Shown: piece after piece, positions 1-7,994 of the stretch | Position numbering within the stretch: position 1 is the first letter of the stretch | Layout: every line of letters starts with the position of its first letter | Origin: Cedecea sp000277545 | Lineage (GTDB): Bacteria > Pseudomonadota > Gammaproteobacteria > Enterobacterales > Enterobacteriaceae | Length of the DNA: 64,000 nt | Reading direction: 5' to 3' (one strand) | Assembly: GCA_050847315.1 (NCBI GenBank) | Contig: CP193791.1 | Program-made: the position numbers and the translations under genes | The notes under the pieces: model-generated | Databases searched by the model: none | Seen by the model: the letters and a program-made list of their open reading frames with translations, nothing else | Told to the model about the DNA's origin: nothing

Positions 1-1128
1 TCCTGCTTCAGCTGGACGGACGCCATCACTCGCGGCCCCGAAATGACGGCCAAACGAGACGGCGTGCGCGGGAAAGAGAAGTTGGACGTGCCGATCAAGT
101 TCATCTGGAACTATGCCGGCAACACGATTATTAACCAGCATTCCGACATCAATAAAACCCACGCCATTTTGCAGGATGATAAGCAGTGCGAAATGATTGT
201 GGTGATCGAGAACTTTATGACTTCGTCGGCGAAATACGCCGATATCCTGCTGCCGGACCTGATGACCGTCGAGCAGGAGGACATTATTCCTAACGATTAC
301 GCCGGTAATATGGGCTACCTGATTTTCATCCAGCCCGCCACCGCGCCTAAGTTTGAGCGCAAGTCTATCTACTGGATGATGAGCGAAGTGGCTAAACGCT
401 TGGGCGACGAGGTGCATCAGGCCTTCACGGAAGGACGAACCCAGCGCGAGTGGCTGCAATATCTGTACGCGAAAATGCTGGAGAAAGACCCGGCGCTGCC
501 TGCTTATGAAGATCTGCGGGCGATGGGTATTTACAAGCGTAAAGATCCGGCTGGCCATTTTGTGGCTTACAAAAAATTCCGCGAAGATCCTCAGGCCAAC
601 CCACTCAAAACGCCGTCCGGGAAAATTGAAATCTACTCCAGCAAGCTTGCCGGAATTGCCGCCAGCTGGGAGCTGGAAAAAGATGAAACCATCAGTCCAC
701 TGCCGGTGTATGCCTCGACGTTTGAAGGCTGGGACTCTCCGCAGCGCAGCGAGTTTCCCCTCCAGCTGTTTGGTTTCCACTACAAATCCAGGACCCACTC
801 AACCTACGGCAACATTGACGTCCTGCAGGCCGCCGCGCGTCAGGAAGTCTGGATTAATCCACTCGACGCAAAACGTCGCGGCATTGCCAACGGCGACAAA
901 GTCAGCGTGTTTAACGGGCGCGGTGAAGTGCATATTGAGGCGAAGGTCACCCCGCGCATCATGCCTGGCGTTGCCGCTATGGGCCAGGGCGCCTGGCATG
1001 ACGCCAACATGAACGGCGACCGCATTGACCACGGCGCCTGCATTAATACGCTAACCACGCACCGCCCTTCACCGCTGGCAAAAGGCAACCCCCAGCATAC
1101 CAATCTGGTTGAAATTAAGAAGATTTAA
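1..1128 (+). CDS. dmsA: DMSO reductase family catalytic subunit A, C-terminal part (5' end outside window)
   Basis: This is the C-terminal half of a molybdopterin (bis-MGD) oxidoreductase of the DmsA/YnfE/YnfF group. It reduces DMSO and related S- or N-oxides in anaerobic respiration, on the periplasmic side of the inner membrane. The frame is open from base 1, so the gene starts upstream. The segment SCFSWTDAI..EMTA..RDGVRG..KLDVPIK and the final MGD-binding domain ending in RPSPLAKGNP..TNLVEI are typical of DmsA. The C-terminal wording (GQGAWHDANM) is closer to DmsA than to YnfE/F as I remember them. The next gene is the DmsD chaperone; the usual iron-sulfur (B) and membrane-anchor (C) subunit genes do not lie between them. 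Family assignment is firm; the choice of DmsA over YnfE/F is less so. Confidence 0.88.
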   Translation, partial: SCFSWTDAITRGPEMTAKRDGVRGKEKLDVPIKFIWNYAGNTIINQHSDINKTHAILQDDKQCEMIVVIENFMTSSAKYADILLPDLMTVEQEDIIPNDYAGNMGYLIFIQPATAPKFERKSIYWMMSEVAKRLGDEVHQAFTEGRTQREWLQYLYAKMLEKDPALPAYEDLRAMGIYKRKDPAGHFVAYKKFREDPQANPLKTPSGKIEIYSSKLAGIAASWELEKDETISPLPVYASTFEGWDSPQRSEFPLQLFGFHYKSRTHSTYGNIDVLQAAARQEVWINPLDAKRRGIANGDKVSVFNGRGEVHIEAKVTPRIMPGVAAMGQGAWHDANMNGDRIDHGACINTLTTHRPSPLAKGNPQHTNLVEIKKI

Positions 1129-1163
1129 GCGTGATGGCAAAGGCTTATCGCTTTGCCTGTATT

Positions 1164-1198
1164 CACCCGGCTCCAGCGACGTGTAGCGGAGCCGGGTG
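1164..1198 (+). other. Hairpin between the reductase gene and dmsD
   Basis: Perfect 11-bp inverted repeat CACCCGGCTCC / GGAGCCGGGTG with a 13-nt loop, starting 36 bp after the stop of the catalytic-subunit gene and ending 20 bp before the dmsD start. There is no T-tract after it, so it is more likely an mRNA-stabilising or attenuating hairpin than a full terminator. Confidence 0.55.
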
Positions 1199-1218
1199 CC
1201 CGACGAAAAGGAATGAAA

Positions 1219-1845
1219 ATGCTCTCTGAACAACAACGCCTGTCGGCGATAGCCCTTAGCGGCCGGGTGCTCGGAGCCCTGTTTTATCATGCCCCCAACC
1301 ACCCGGACAGCGCCGCGCTGATGGCGATGCTTGCCGCACCGGACTGGGTGAGCGAATGGCCGTTCCAGACCCCAACGCTGGCGGCAGTTGCGCCTCTCAT
1401 GACTGCAGGCCTGGCGGATCAGGCCACGCCGATAAACGAAGAGTTCCAGCGCCTGTTCATCGGCCCTTATGCGCTGCCGGCCCCGCCGTGGGGCTCGGTC
1501 TATCTCGACAAAGAAAATGTGCTGTTTGGCGACTCGCTGCTTGAGCTTCGCCAGTGGATGCGGACCCAAGGCTTTGCCCCACAGACGGAACAAAACGAGC
1601 CTGAAGATCATTTTGGCTTAATGCTGATGCTGGCGGCCTGGCTGGCCGACCAGGGGCAGCGGCAGCCGTTGGATGAGCTGCTGGCCTGGCATCTGCTGCC
1701 CTGGGCCGAACGTTATCTGAGCCTGTTTACCGAAAACACAGCGAATGATTTCTATCGTGGCCTGGGCGAGCTGGCAAAACTGACCCTCTCAGGCTGGCAA
1801 AACGGCATGTTGATGCCCGTCGCCAGCAAAGAACTGCATTTCTAA
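1219..1845 (+). CDS. dmsD: Tat proofreading chaperone DmsD (TorD/DmsD family)
   Basis: Cytoplasmic redox-enzyme maturation chaperone that binds the twin-arginine signal of the DMSO-reductase catalytic subunit and holds it until cofactor loading. The 208-residue protein matches E. coli DmsD (about 204 aa). Shared features are the RVLGALFY..AP N-terminus, the central block LF.GP.ALP.PPWGSVYLD.E.VLFGDS, the hallmark EPEDHFG, and LLAWHL.PW. Two ATGs (1213, 1219) lie in frame; 1219 is chosen because AAGGA (1208-1212) is 6 nt upstream, whereas it abuts 1213. The gene follows the catalytic subunit, as expected for a dedicated chaperone. Near-certain. Confidence 0.93.
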   Translation: MLSEQQRLSAIALSGRVLGALFYHAPNHPDSAALMAMLAAPDWVSEWPFQTPTLAAVAPLMTAGLADQATPINEEFQRLFIGPYALPAPPWGSVYLDKENVLFGDSLLELRQWMRTQGFAPQTEQNEPEDHFGLMLMLAAWLADQGQRQPLDELLAWHLLPWAERYLSLFTENTANDFYRGLGELAKLTLSGWQNGMLMPVASKELHF

Positions 1846-1856
1846 GAATCCTGGGC

Positions 1857-1890
1857 TTTCAGGAAGCCGGACGCATCCGGTTTCCTGAAA
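1857..1890 (+). terminator. Possible terminator hairpin after dmsD
   Basis: TTTCAGGAAGCCGGA / TCCGGTTTCCTGAAA with a 4-nt loop and one G-U pair, 12 bp after the dmsD stop. The stem is strong, but the 3' side runs into As rather than Ts, so termination is inferred from position only. Confidence 0.45.
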
Positions 1891-2157
1891 AAACGAGGAT
1901 TTCTGCACTCCGTGAATGTGACAACGTCACCTTGCGTTAACATTTTTAAGACAAATCTTTACTTTTCATCCACAGGCCAGATGCCATAAGGCCTGAGCAT
2001 CAGTTTATCGACTGAATCATTAGCCTCTTAATTGTCCCTTAAACTGGAATCCTTCCCGCTGCGTTGCTATAGCTCCAGACACCCTGCCGACACATGGCAT
2101 AACAACAGGCCGCCTCCCCGGCGGCGATAACGCGTGCACACAGGGAGACACACTGCA
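1891..2157 (+). promoter_or_regulatory. Leader/promoter region of the osmoprotectant operon
   Basis: About 270 bp with no gene. It should carry the promoter of the OsmU-type operon. A short palindrome GTGAC-aac-GTCAC (1918-1930) and an AT-rich stretch (1938-1970) are visible. I cannot place -35/-10 boxes with confidence. No other recognisable signal. Confidence 0.35.
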
Positions 2158-2874
2158 ATGCAAAACGCATCCTTCGCAACACGGTTCTTACTTGGGCTAG
2201 TGGCGCTGATTTTAGTGCTTGCTCTGGTGGTTTGGGGCATCGGCCTCGACACACTGAAAGCCCGGCAGGTCGATTTACTCTATCTCGGGCAGCAGCACCT
2301 GATTCTGGTGTTCAGCTCAATGGCGCTCGCCCTGCTGGTCGGTATCCCCAGCGGAATATTGCTCAGCCGCCCTGCGGCTCGCCGCTGGGCCGAGTACGTC
2401 ATGCAGATTTTTAATATCGGCAACACGCTGCCGCCGCTGGCGGTGTTAGCTCTGGCGATGGTGATTATCGGCATTGGCGACAAACCGGCGATCGTCGCCC
2501 TGTTTCTTGCCTCACTGCTTCCGATTGTCCGTAATACCTATGCCGGGCTTTGCAGCGTTCCTCCGTCACTGATAGAAGCCGCCAATGGGATTGGCATGAC
2601 CAAATTCCAGCGGCTGCGTCAGGTGGAGATCCCCAACGCCTGGCCGGTGATCCTGTCCGGCGTGCGGATTGCCACCGCCATCAACGTCGGCACCGCCCCG
2701 CTGGCCTTTCTTATCGGCGCGAGCAGCTACGGAGAGCTTATTTTCCCGGGGATTTACCTGAACGATTTCCCAACGCTGATACTCGGCGCCGTGGCGACGG
2801 CACTGTTTGCGCTCATCCTCGACTTAGCGCTTGCCAGCCTCGGGCGAGTGCTCAGCCCCCACACCGCCCAATAA
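2158..2874 (+). CDS. osmY: Osmoprotectant ABC transporter, permease (OsmU system, first permease)
   Basis: Inner-membrane permease of a betaine/choline/carnitine-type (OpuC/ProW-like) ABC importer. It has 238 residues, about six hydrophobic segments, and the permease coupling motif around EAA.GIGM..F.RL..VEIPNA.P...SG. The start at ATG 2158 is chosen because GGGAGA (2143-2148) sits 9 nt upstream and the following Leu/Val-rich stretch is the first membrane helix; an ATG 24 bp upstream has no ribosome site. The gene order and the neighbours (dmsD on one side, clcB on the other) match Salmonella OsmU (STM1494-1491), where this permease is called OsmY. It is not the unrelated E. coli periplasmic OsmY. 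Confidence 0.85.
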   Translation: MQNASFATRFLLGLVALILVLALVVWGIGLDTLKARQVDLLYLGQQHLILVFSSMALALLVGIPSGILLSRPAARRWAEYVMQIFNIGNTLPPLAVLALAMVIIGIGDKPAIVALFLASLLPIVRNTYAGLCSVPPSLIEAANGIGMTKFQRLRQVEIPNAWPVILSGVRIATAINVGTAPLAFLIGASSYGELIFPGIYLNDFPTLILGAVATALFALILDLALASLGRVLSPHTAQ

Positions 2875-2892
2875 CAACAATAAGGAGCGTGT

Positions 2893-3798
2893 ATGAAACT
2901 GCTTTCACGGATGCTAACTACGGCGTTTGCCGCAGCCTCCCTTATCGCCACCCAGGCTCAGGCCGCACCGCTGATTCTGGCGACCAAAAGCTTTACCGAG
3001 CAGCATATTCTGTCGGCCATGACCACGCAGTATCTGGCTAAAAAGGGCTTTCAGGTGACGCCGCAGACCAACATTGCCACCGTAATTTCCCGCAATGCGA
3101 TGATCAACAAGCAGATTGATATGACCTGGGAGTACACCGGCACCTCGCTGATTATCTTTAACCACATTAATCAGCGAATGACGCCGGAAGAGTCGTACAA
3201 CACGGTCAAAAAACTGGACGCAAAGCTGGGCCTCGTCTGGCTTAAACCCGCGGAGATGAACAACACTTACGCCTTTGCCATGAAGCGCGAACGGGCAGAA
3301 AAAGAAGGCATTACCACGATGTCGCAGCTGGTGGAGCGCATCGAACATGTGCGCCAGACCGACCCAAAACATAACTGGATGCTGGGCCTGGATCTGGAGT
3401 TTGCCGGGCGCAGCGACGGCCTGAAACCGCTGCAGCAGGTGTACAACATGCCGCTGGACCGCCCGCAAATTCGCCAGATGGACCCCGGCCTTGTCTATAA
3501 CGCCATCCGCGACGGGTTTGTTGATGCCGGTCTGATCTACACCACCGACGGGCGTATGAAGGGCTTTGACCTGAAAGCGCTGGTGGACGATAAGGGCTTC
3601 TTCCCAAGTTACGCTGTCACGCCCGTGGTGCGTAAAGACGTGCTGGACTCGCACCCGGGCCTTGAGGCGGCGCTGAACACCCTATCGTCCGAGCTGAACA
3701 ATGAGGTGATAACAACCCTGAACGCTAAAGTTGATATCGACCATGAAACCCCGCAGCAGGTGGCCCGTGAATTCCTGCAGCAGAAAGGCTTGCTCTGA
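2893..3798 (+). CDS. osmX: Osmoprotectant ABC transporter, periplasmic substrate-binding protein
   Basis: Periplasmic binding protein of the OpuAC/ProX type (301 aa) that delivers glycine betaine, choline-O-sulfate or similar solutes to the flanking permeases. Residues 1-24 form a Sec signal peptide ending TQAQA. The mature protein begins with ..ILATKSFTEQHILSAM, and WEYTGTSLI is the characteristic ligand-cage segment of the family. AAGGAG precedes the ATG. The gene lies between the two permease genes, as in Salmonella osmU. Substrate range cannot be read from the sequence. Confidence 0.9.
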   Translation: MKLLSRMLTTAFAAASLIATQAQAAPLILATKSFTEQHILSAMTTQYLAKKGFQVTPQTNIATVISRNAMINKQIDMTWEYTGTSLIIFNHINQRMTPEESYNTVKKLDAKLGLVWLKPAEMNNTYAFAMKRERAEKEGITTMSQLVERIEHVRQTDPKHNWMLGLDLEFAGRSDGLKPLQQVYNMPLDRPQIRQMDPGLVYNAIRDGFVDAGLIYTTDGRMKGFDLKALVDDKGFFPSYAVTPVVRKDVLDSHPGLEAALNTLSSELNNEVITTLNAKVDIDHETPQQVAREFLQQKGLL

Positions 3799-3807
3799 GG
3801 AGGTATC

Positions 3808-4446
3808 GTGGAAACGTTACATTATATGATTGATAACGCAGGGTATATTGGCTCTCTCACCCTGCATCACCTGTGGCTGGTGCTGATCGCCGTCGGCCTG
3901 GCAATCCTGATTGGCGTGCCGCTGGGCATTCTTATCGTGCGCCATAAATGGCTTGCCACGCCAATACTCGGTTTTGCCACTATTTTGCTCACCATTCCGT
4001 CCGTGGCGCTGTTTGGCCTGATGATTCCCCTGTTTTCGCTGATCGGTCAGGGTATTGGCGTAGTCCCTGCGGTGACGGCGGTGTTCCTGTATTCGCTGCT
4101 GCCGATTGTCCGCAATACCCACACCGCGCTGGACAGCCTGCCGCCGGGGTTACGTGAGGCCGGGCGAGGCATCGGGATGACGTTTTGGCAGCGCCTGCGC
4201 TGGGTGGAAATTCCTATGGCGCTGCCGGTGATTTTTGGCGGAATTCGAACCGCGGTGGTGATGAACATTGGCGTCATGGCCATTGCCGCCGTCATTGGCG
4301 CGGGCGGTCTGGGCTTGCTGCTGCTTAATGGCATCGGCGGGAGTGATATCCGCATGCTGATTGCCGGGGCGGTGATGATCTGCCTGTTAGCCATCGTGCT
4401 CGACTGGCTGCTGCATCGTCTGCAGCTGCATTTCACTAAATGGTAA
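3808..4446 (+). CDS. osmW: Osmoprotectant ABC transporter, permease (second permease)
   Basis: Second membrane subunit of the OsmU-type importer (212 aa, about six helices). The coupling segment LREAGRGIGMTFWQRLRWVE is followed by IPMALPVIFGGIRTA. It starts at GTG 3808 with the strong ribosome site GAGGAGG (3797-3803), which overlaps the osmX stop region and suggests tight coupling. It heterodimerises with the first permease. The following lipoprotein gene begins 11 bp after its stop codon. Confidence 0.87.
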   Translation: METLHYMIDNAGYIGSLTLHHLWLVLIAVGLAILIGVPLGILIVRHKWLATPILGFATILLTIPSVALFGLMIPLFSLIGQGIGVVPAVTAVFLYSLLPIVRNTHTALDSLPPGLREAGRGIGMTFWQRLRWVEIPMALPVIFGGIRTAVVMNIGVMAIAAVIGAGGLGLLLLNGIGGSDIRMLIAGAVMICLLAIVLDWLLHRLQLHFTKW

Positions 4447-4457
4447 AAGAGGCCGCT

Positions 4458-4655
4458 ATGCGTTTTATCCCACTCTGCATACTTTCAACGCTGGCGCTGC
4501 TGACAGCCTGCTCTTCCCGTCCAGCGCCGGAACCGCCTCAGGACACCCCAGAGTGCATGAACTATCGCCATATGATGACCGCACCTATGCTGCCGGACGC
4601 GGTACAGCGTCTGAAACAAAAGTGTGAAGACTCCCGCCGCAAGCTCATGAATTAA
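4458..4655 (+). CDS. Small predicted lipoprotein inside the osmoprotectant operon
   Basis: A 65-residue protein with a type II signal peptide: hydrophobic ILSTLALLTAC with the lipobox LTAC (Cys18), followed by a Pro-rich linker and a charged tail containing two more cysteines. The ATG at 4458 follows AAAAGAGG at a 5-nt gap; an ATG overlapping the osmW stop has no ribosome site. Asp is absent at +2 after Cys (Ser-Ser follows), so the Lol rule predicts the outer membrane. It sits between the permease and ATPase genes, so it is surely co-transcribed. I do not recognise the family. A role alongside the transporter is inferred from position only. Confidence 0.75.
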   Translation: MRFIPLCILSTLALLTACSSRPAPEPPQDTPECMNYRHMMTAPMLPDAVQRLKQKCEDSRRKLMN

Positions 4656-4688
4656 GGCGCTGAGACCAGCGCCAAAGAGGACCCGATA

Positions 4689-5834
4689 ATGATAAAACTT
4701 GAAAACCTCACGCGACAATTTGTACAGAAAAACGGGCAGACTTTTAACGCTGTCGACAACGTCAGCCTGAACGTGCCAGAAGGTGAAATGTGCGTGCTGC
4801 TCGGCCCTTCCGGCTGCGGTAAAACCACCACCCTGAAAATGATCAACCGCCTGATAAAACCCACCGGCGGCAAGATTTTAATCAACGGCCAGGACACCAA
4901 CGATCTGGATTCCGTCACACTGCGCCGCAATATCGGCTACGTTATCCAGCAAATCGGCCTGTTCCCGAACATGACGATTGAAGAGAATATCACTGTTGTG
5001 CCACGTATGCTGGGCTGGGATAAATCCCGCTGTAAAGCACGCGCCCAGGAGTTGATGAGCATGGTCGCCCTCGACCCTAACCGCTTCCTCAACCGCTATC
5101 CGCGCGAAATGTCCGGCGGCCAGCAACAGCGTATCGGAGTGATCCGAGCCCTGGCGGCGGATCCTCCGGTGCTGCTGATGGATGAACCTTTTGGCGCTGT
5201 TGACCCGATTAACCGCGAAACCATTCAGAACGAGTTTCTGGAGATGCAGCGCCAGTTGAAGAAAACGGTAATGCTGGTCAGCCACGATATCGACGAGGCG
5301 CTGAAGCTTGGCGACCGGATTGCCGTCTTCCGCCAGGGTAAAATTGTGCAGTGCGCCAGCCCTGACGAGCTGCTGGCGAAACCGGCCAATGACTTCGTCG
5401 GCTCGTTTGTTGGCCAGGACCGCACGCTGAAGCGCCTCCTGTTGGTGCAGGCCGGAGACGTAACCGACCAGCAGCCGACCATTACGGCTCGTGAATCCAC
5501 GCCGCTGGCGGAAGCTTTCGCCACCATGGATGACAACGACATGCGTTCCATCACCGTCGTTGACGCCGGAGGTAAACCGCTGGGCTTCGTTAAGCGGCGT
5601 GAAGCGCGAGGCGCGACGGGCACTTGCACCGACCTCCTTCACCCGTTCCGCGTCACCGGCCGCGCGGAGGAAAACTTGCGCATCGTGCTTTCTAAGCTCT
5701 ATGAGCACAACATGGTCTGGATGCCGATAACCGATGAAGATGGCCGCTACAGTGGCGAAATTTCGCAGGATTATATTGCCGATTATCTCAGCTCGGGCCG
5801 CACCCGTCGGGCGCTGAATATCCAACAAAGTTAA
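4689..5834 (+). CDS. osmV: Osmoprotectant ABC transporter, ATP-binding protein with CBS domains
   Basis: ATPase subunit (381 aa) of the OsmU-type importer, acting at the cytoplasmic face of the two permeases. Visible: Walker A GPSGCGKTT (residues 39-47), Q-loop near VIQQIGLFPNMT, signature SGGQQQR, Walker B VLLMDEPFGAVD, and the switch His in LVSHD. After residue ~240 two CBS-like repeats follow (LAEAFATMDDNDMRSITVVD and the segment ending DEDGRYSGEIS), which in OpuA/ProV-type ATPases sense ionic strength. Length matches Salmonella OsmV. The operon probably ends here, since clcB follows after about 95 bp. Confidence 0.9.
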   Translation: MIKLENLTRQFVQKNGQTFNAVDNVSLNVPEGEMCVLLGPSGCGKTTTLKMINRLIKPTGGKILINGQDTNDLDSVTLRRNIGYVIQQIGLFPNMTIEENITVVPRMLGWDKSRCKARAQELMSMVALDPNRFLNRYPREMSGGQQQRIGVIRALAADPPVLLMDEPFGAVDPINRETIQNEFLEMQRQLKKTVMLVSHDIDEALKLGDRIAVFRQGKIVQCASPDELLAKPANDFVGSFVGQDRTLKRLLLVQAGDVTDQQPTITARESTPLAEAFATMDDNDMRSITVVDAGGKPLGFVKRREARGATGTCTDLLHPFRVTGRAEENLRIVLSKLYEHNMVWMPITDEDGRYSGEISQDYIADYLSSGRTRRALNIQQS

Positions 5835-5930
5835 TCAATCCTATGCGCTGCTTTGTGGCGGCGCATTTTCCTTTGAGCTTAGCGACGTTCTCCCCCACAA
5901 TAGCGCCATTCTTTCGCCATCTTATGCGCT

Positions 5931-7223
5931 ATGCACCGAATACAAGCCTTGCCTGACATCAGAGTGATGCTTCGCCGACTGGTGATTGCGGTCTTCATTG
6001 GCCTGGCTTCCGCTCTGGTGGTCTGGCTATTTCGGCAGGCCATGTACCTGCTTGAAAACGTCTTCCTCGGCGATCACGGCGGCAGCCTGGTTGCAGCCGC
6101 TGCGGCACTCGAACCCTGGCGACGCGTCCTGACGCCTGCCGCAGGTGGCCTGCTGGCCGGGCTTTTGCTGTGGAGCTGGCAACGAGCCACTCGCCAGCGC
6201 CCTTCTGCCCCCACCGACTATATGGAAGCCATCGAAACCGGCGATGGTCGTCTGGACGTGCCGTCCAGCCTGGTGAAGTCCGCCGCTTCGCTGATAGTCG
6301 TCGCCAGCGGGAGCGCAATAGGACGCGAAGGGGCGATGATTCTGCTGGCAACGGTTTTTGCTTCGCTGTTTGCCCAGCGCTTTACCCCGGACAAAGAGTG
6401 GAAGCTGTGGGTCGCCTGCGGCGCGGCTGCGGGGATGGCGAGCGCCTATCATGCACCGCTGGCGGGCAGCCTGTTTATTGCGGAAATTCTGTTTGGCTCA
6501 CTGATGCTTGCCTCGCTGGGGCCGGTGGTGATTGCCGCCGTCAGCGCCCTGTTGATGACGCATTTGCTGAACGGCGGGCAGGCTCCGCTGTATATCGTCA
6601 CGCTTCTTGATCCCCCTCAGCCTTCGCATTATGGGCTAATGGCGCTGCTCGGCTTAACCGCGGGCGTGCTCGGGCCGCTAATTCTCTGGCTGCTGGCGCG
6701 AAGCAGCGCGCTGTTTCGTTCACTTAAGCTGTCGCCGCCGCTGCAGCTGGCGCTCGGCGGGCTGATTGTCGGCCTGCTTTCGCTGGTCACCCCGACGGCA
6801 TGGGGCAACGGCTACAGCGTGGTGCAGTCGTTTCTTTCCAGCCCGCCTGCGCTGCTGTTTGTCGGTGGCGTGCTGCTGTGCAAACTGCTGGCGGTGATGG
6901 CAAGTAGCGGCTCCGGCGCACCGGGCGGCGTATTTACGCCCACGCTGTTTATGGGGGCGGCACTGGGCATGCTGTTTGGCCAGGTTTGTGGCCTGTGGGG
7001 CGGCGGTGAACCGCTGATGATCCTGCTGGGGCTGACGGGAATGGCGTCTTTGCTGGCGGCCACGACGCACGCGCCGATCATGGCGACGCTGATGATTTGT
7101 GAAATGACCGGGGAGTTTACGCTGCTCCCCGGTCTGCTGCTGACCTGCGTGATAGCCTCAACGCTTTCGCGCTGGCTACGCCCGCAGTCGGTCTACCGTC
7201 AGAGCGCTACGCAGCCGGGTTAG
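5931..7223 (+). CDS. clcB: ClC-type voltage-gated chloride channel/antiporter ClcB
   Basis: Integral inner-membrane ClC family protein, linked in E. coli to the extreme-acid-resistance response as a Cl-/H+ shunt. Filter motif GSAIGREGAM and the later GSGAPGGVFTPTLF match the ClC signature; E. coli ClcB aligns end to end. The first ATG (5931) has no clear ribosome site. The homologue begins at the second (5967, MLRRLVIAVFIG), so the true start may be there, giving 418 aa. The 3' end overlaps the convergent bioD2 by 48 bp. The neighbours reproduce the E. coli/Salmonella clcB-bioD2-mlc order. Confidence 0.9.
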   Translation: MHRIQALPDIRVMLRRLVIAVFIGLASALVVWLFRQAMYLLENVFLGDHGGSLVAAAAALEPWRRVLTPAAGGLLAGLLLWSWQRATRQRPSAPTDYMEAIETGDGRLDVPSSLVKSAASLIVVASGSAIGREGAMILLATVFASLFAQRFTPDKEWKLWVACGAAAGMASAYHAPLAGSLFIAEILFGSLMLASLGPVVIAAVSALLMTHLLNGGQAPLYIVTLLDPPQPSHYGLMALLGLTAGVLGPLILWLLARSSALFRSLKLSPPLQLALGGLIVGLLSLVTPTAWGNGYSVVQSFLSSPPALLFVGGVLLCKLLAVMASSGSGAPGGVFTPTLFMGAALGMLFGQVCGLWGGGEPLMILLGLTGMASLLAATTHAPIMATLMICEMTGEFTLLPGLLLTCVIASTLSRWLRPQSVYRQSATQPG

Positions 7224-7871
7224 GTCGATATAGGCTCCCAGCTCACGCTGTTCGGCCCGGGGCAGGTACGGCAGTTCACCGACCAGCGGCCCCGGCAGTT
7301 TTTTGCTCAACACCTCGATAATTTCCGCGTAGTGCGCAAGGCCTGGGTTGATACGGTTCGCGACCCAACCAATAAACGGCAGCCCGTCGTTGGCAATCGC
7401 CTGCGCCGTCAGCAGCGCATGGTTGATGCACCCTTCCTGAATCCCCACCACCAGCAGCACCGGCAGCTGCTCTTGTACCACCCAGTCCGACAGCGGGCGA
7501 AGATCGTTCATCAGGCTGCGCCAGCCGCCCGTGCCTTCGACGACGACGTGATCCATTTGGTCGGCCAGCCTTTGCAGGCCGCTCGACAGCAGCGAGTAGT
7601 TAATCGGCCCGTGATGGCTGATGCTGCTCTCTTCCTCGCTGAGCGCGATAGGATTGATCGCTTCATAGGGCAGTTTGATCGTGGAGACGCTTTGCAGTAC
7701 CAGCGCATCTTTATTGCGCAGCCCGTCTGGCGTCTCTTTACTGCCCTTCGCGACCGGCTTGTAGCCAACGACGCTTTTCCCGCTGGCCGACAACGCCTGC
7801 AGTAAGGCTCGTGACACCACCGTCTTCCCGACGGCAGTATCCGTACCTGTTATAAAGAAACGCTTAAGCAT
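7176..7871 (-). CDS. bioD2: ATP-dependent dethiobiotin synthetase paralogue BioD2
   Basis: Dethiobiotin synthetase-like enzyme (231 aa) that forms the ureido ring of dethiobiotin from diaminopelargonate, CO2 and ATP. The P-loop GTDTAVGKT is at residues 8-16, and the second conserved block VVVEGTGGW is present. It corresponds to E. coli YnfK/BioD2, the copy outside the bio operon. It is downstream of mlc on the same strand (123-bp gap) and overlaps the clcB 3' end tail to tail. Confidence 0.9.
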   Translation of the reverse strand: MLKRFFITGTDTAVGKTVVSRALLQALSASGKSVVGYKPVAKGSKETPDGLRNKDALVLQSVSTIKLPYEAINPIALSEEESSISHHGPINYSLLSSGLQRLADQMDHVVVEGTGGWRSLMNDLRPLSDWVVQEQLPVLLVVGIQEGCINHALLTAQAIANDGLPFIGWVANRINPGLAHYAEIIEVLSKKLPGPLVGELPYLPRAEQRELGAYIDLTRLRSALTVDRLRA

Positions 7872-7994
7872 GGCTGTCTCCCGAGGTAATGCTAGCCAGA
7901 TAATTAAAGAGAAAAACTAACGCGGGAAAGTCTAAAAGAATGGCGCTGTAGCCAGATTGAGATAGCGCAATTTTTGGTGAATCAGGGCCGAAGA

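Noticed and set aside
2914..3654. Open frame on the minus strand across osmX
   Set aside because: Antisense shadow of a well-conserved gene; His/Arg/Gln-rich junk composition.
4878..5828. Long open frame on the minus strand (316 codons)
   Set aside because: It lies wholly antisense to osmV, has no ribosome site and the composition of a codon shadow.
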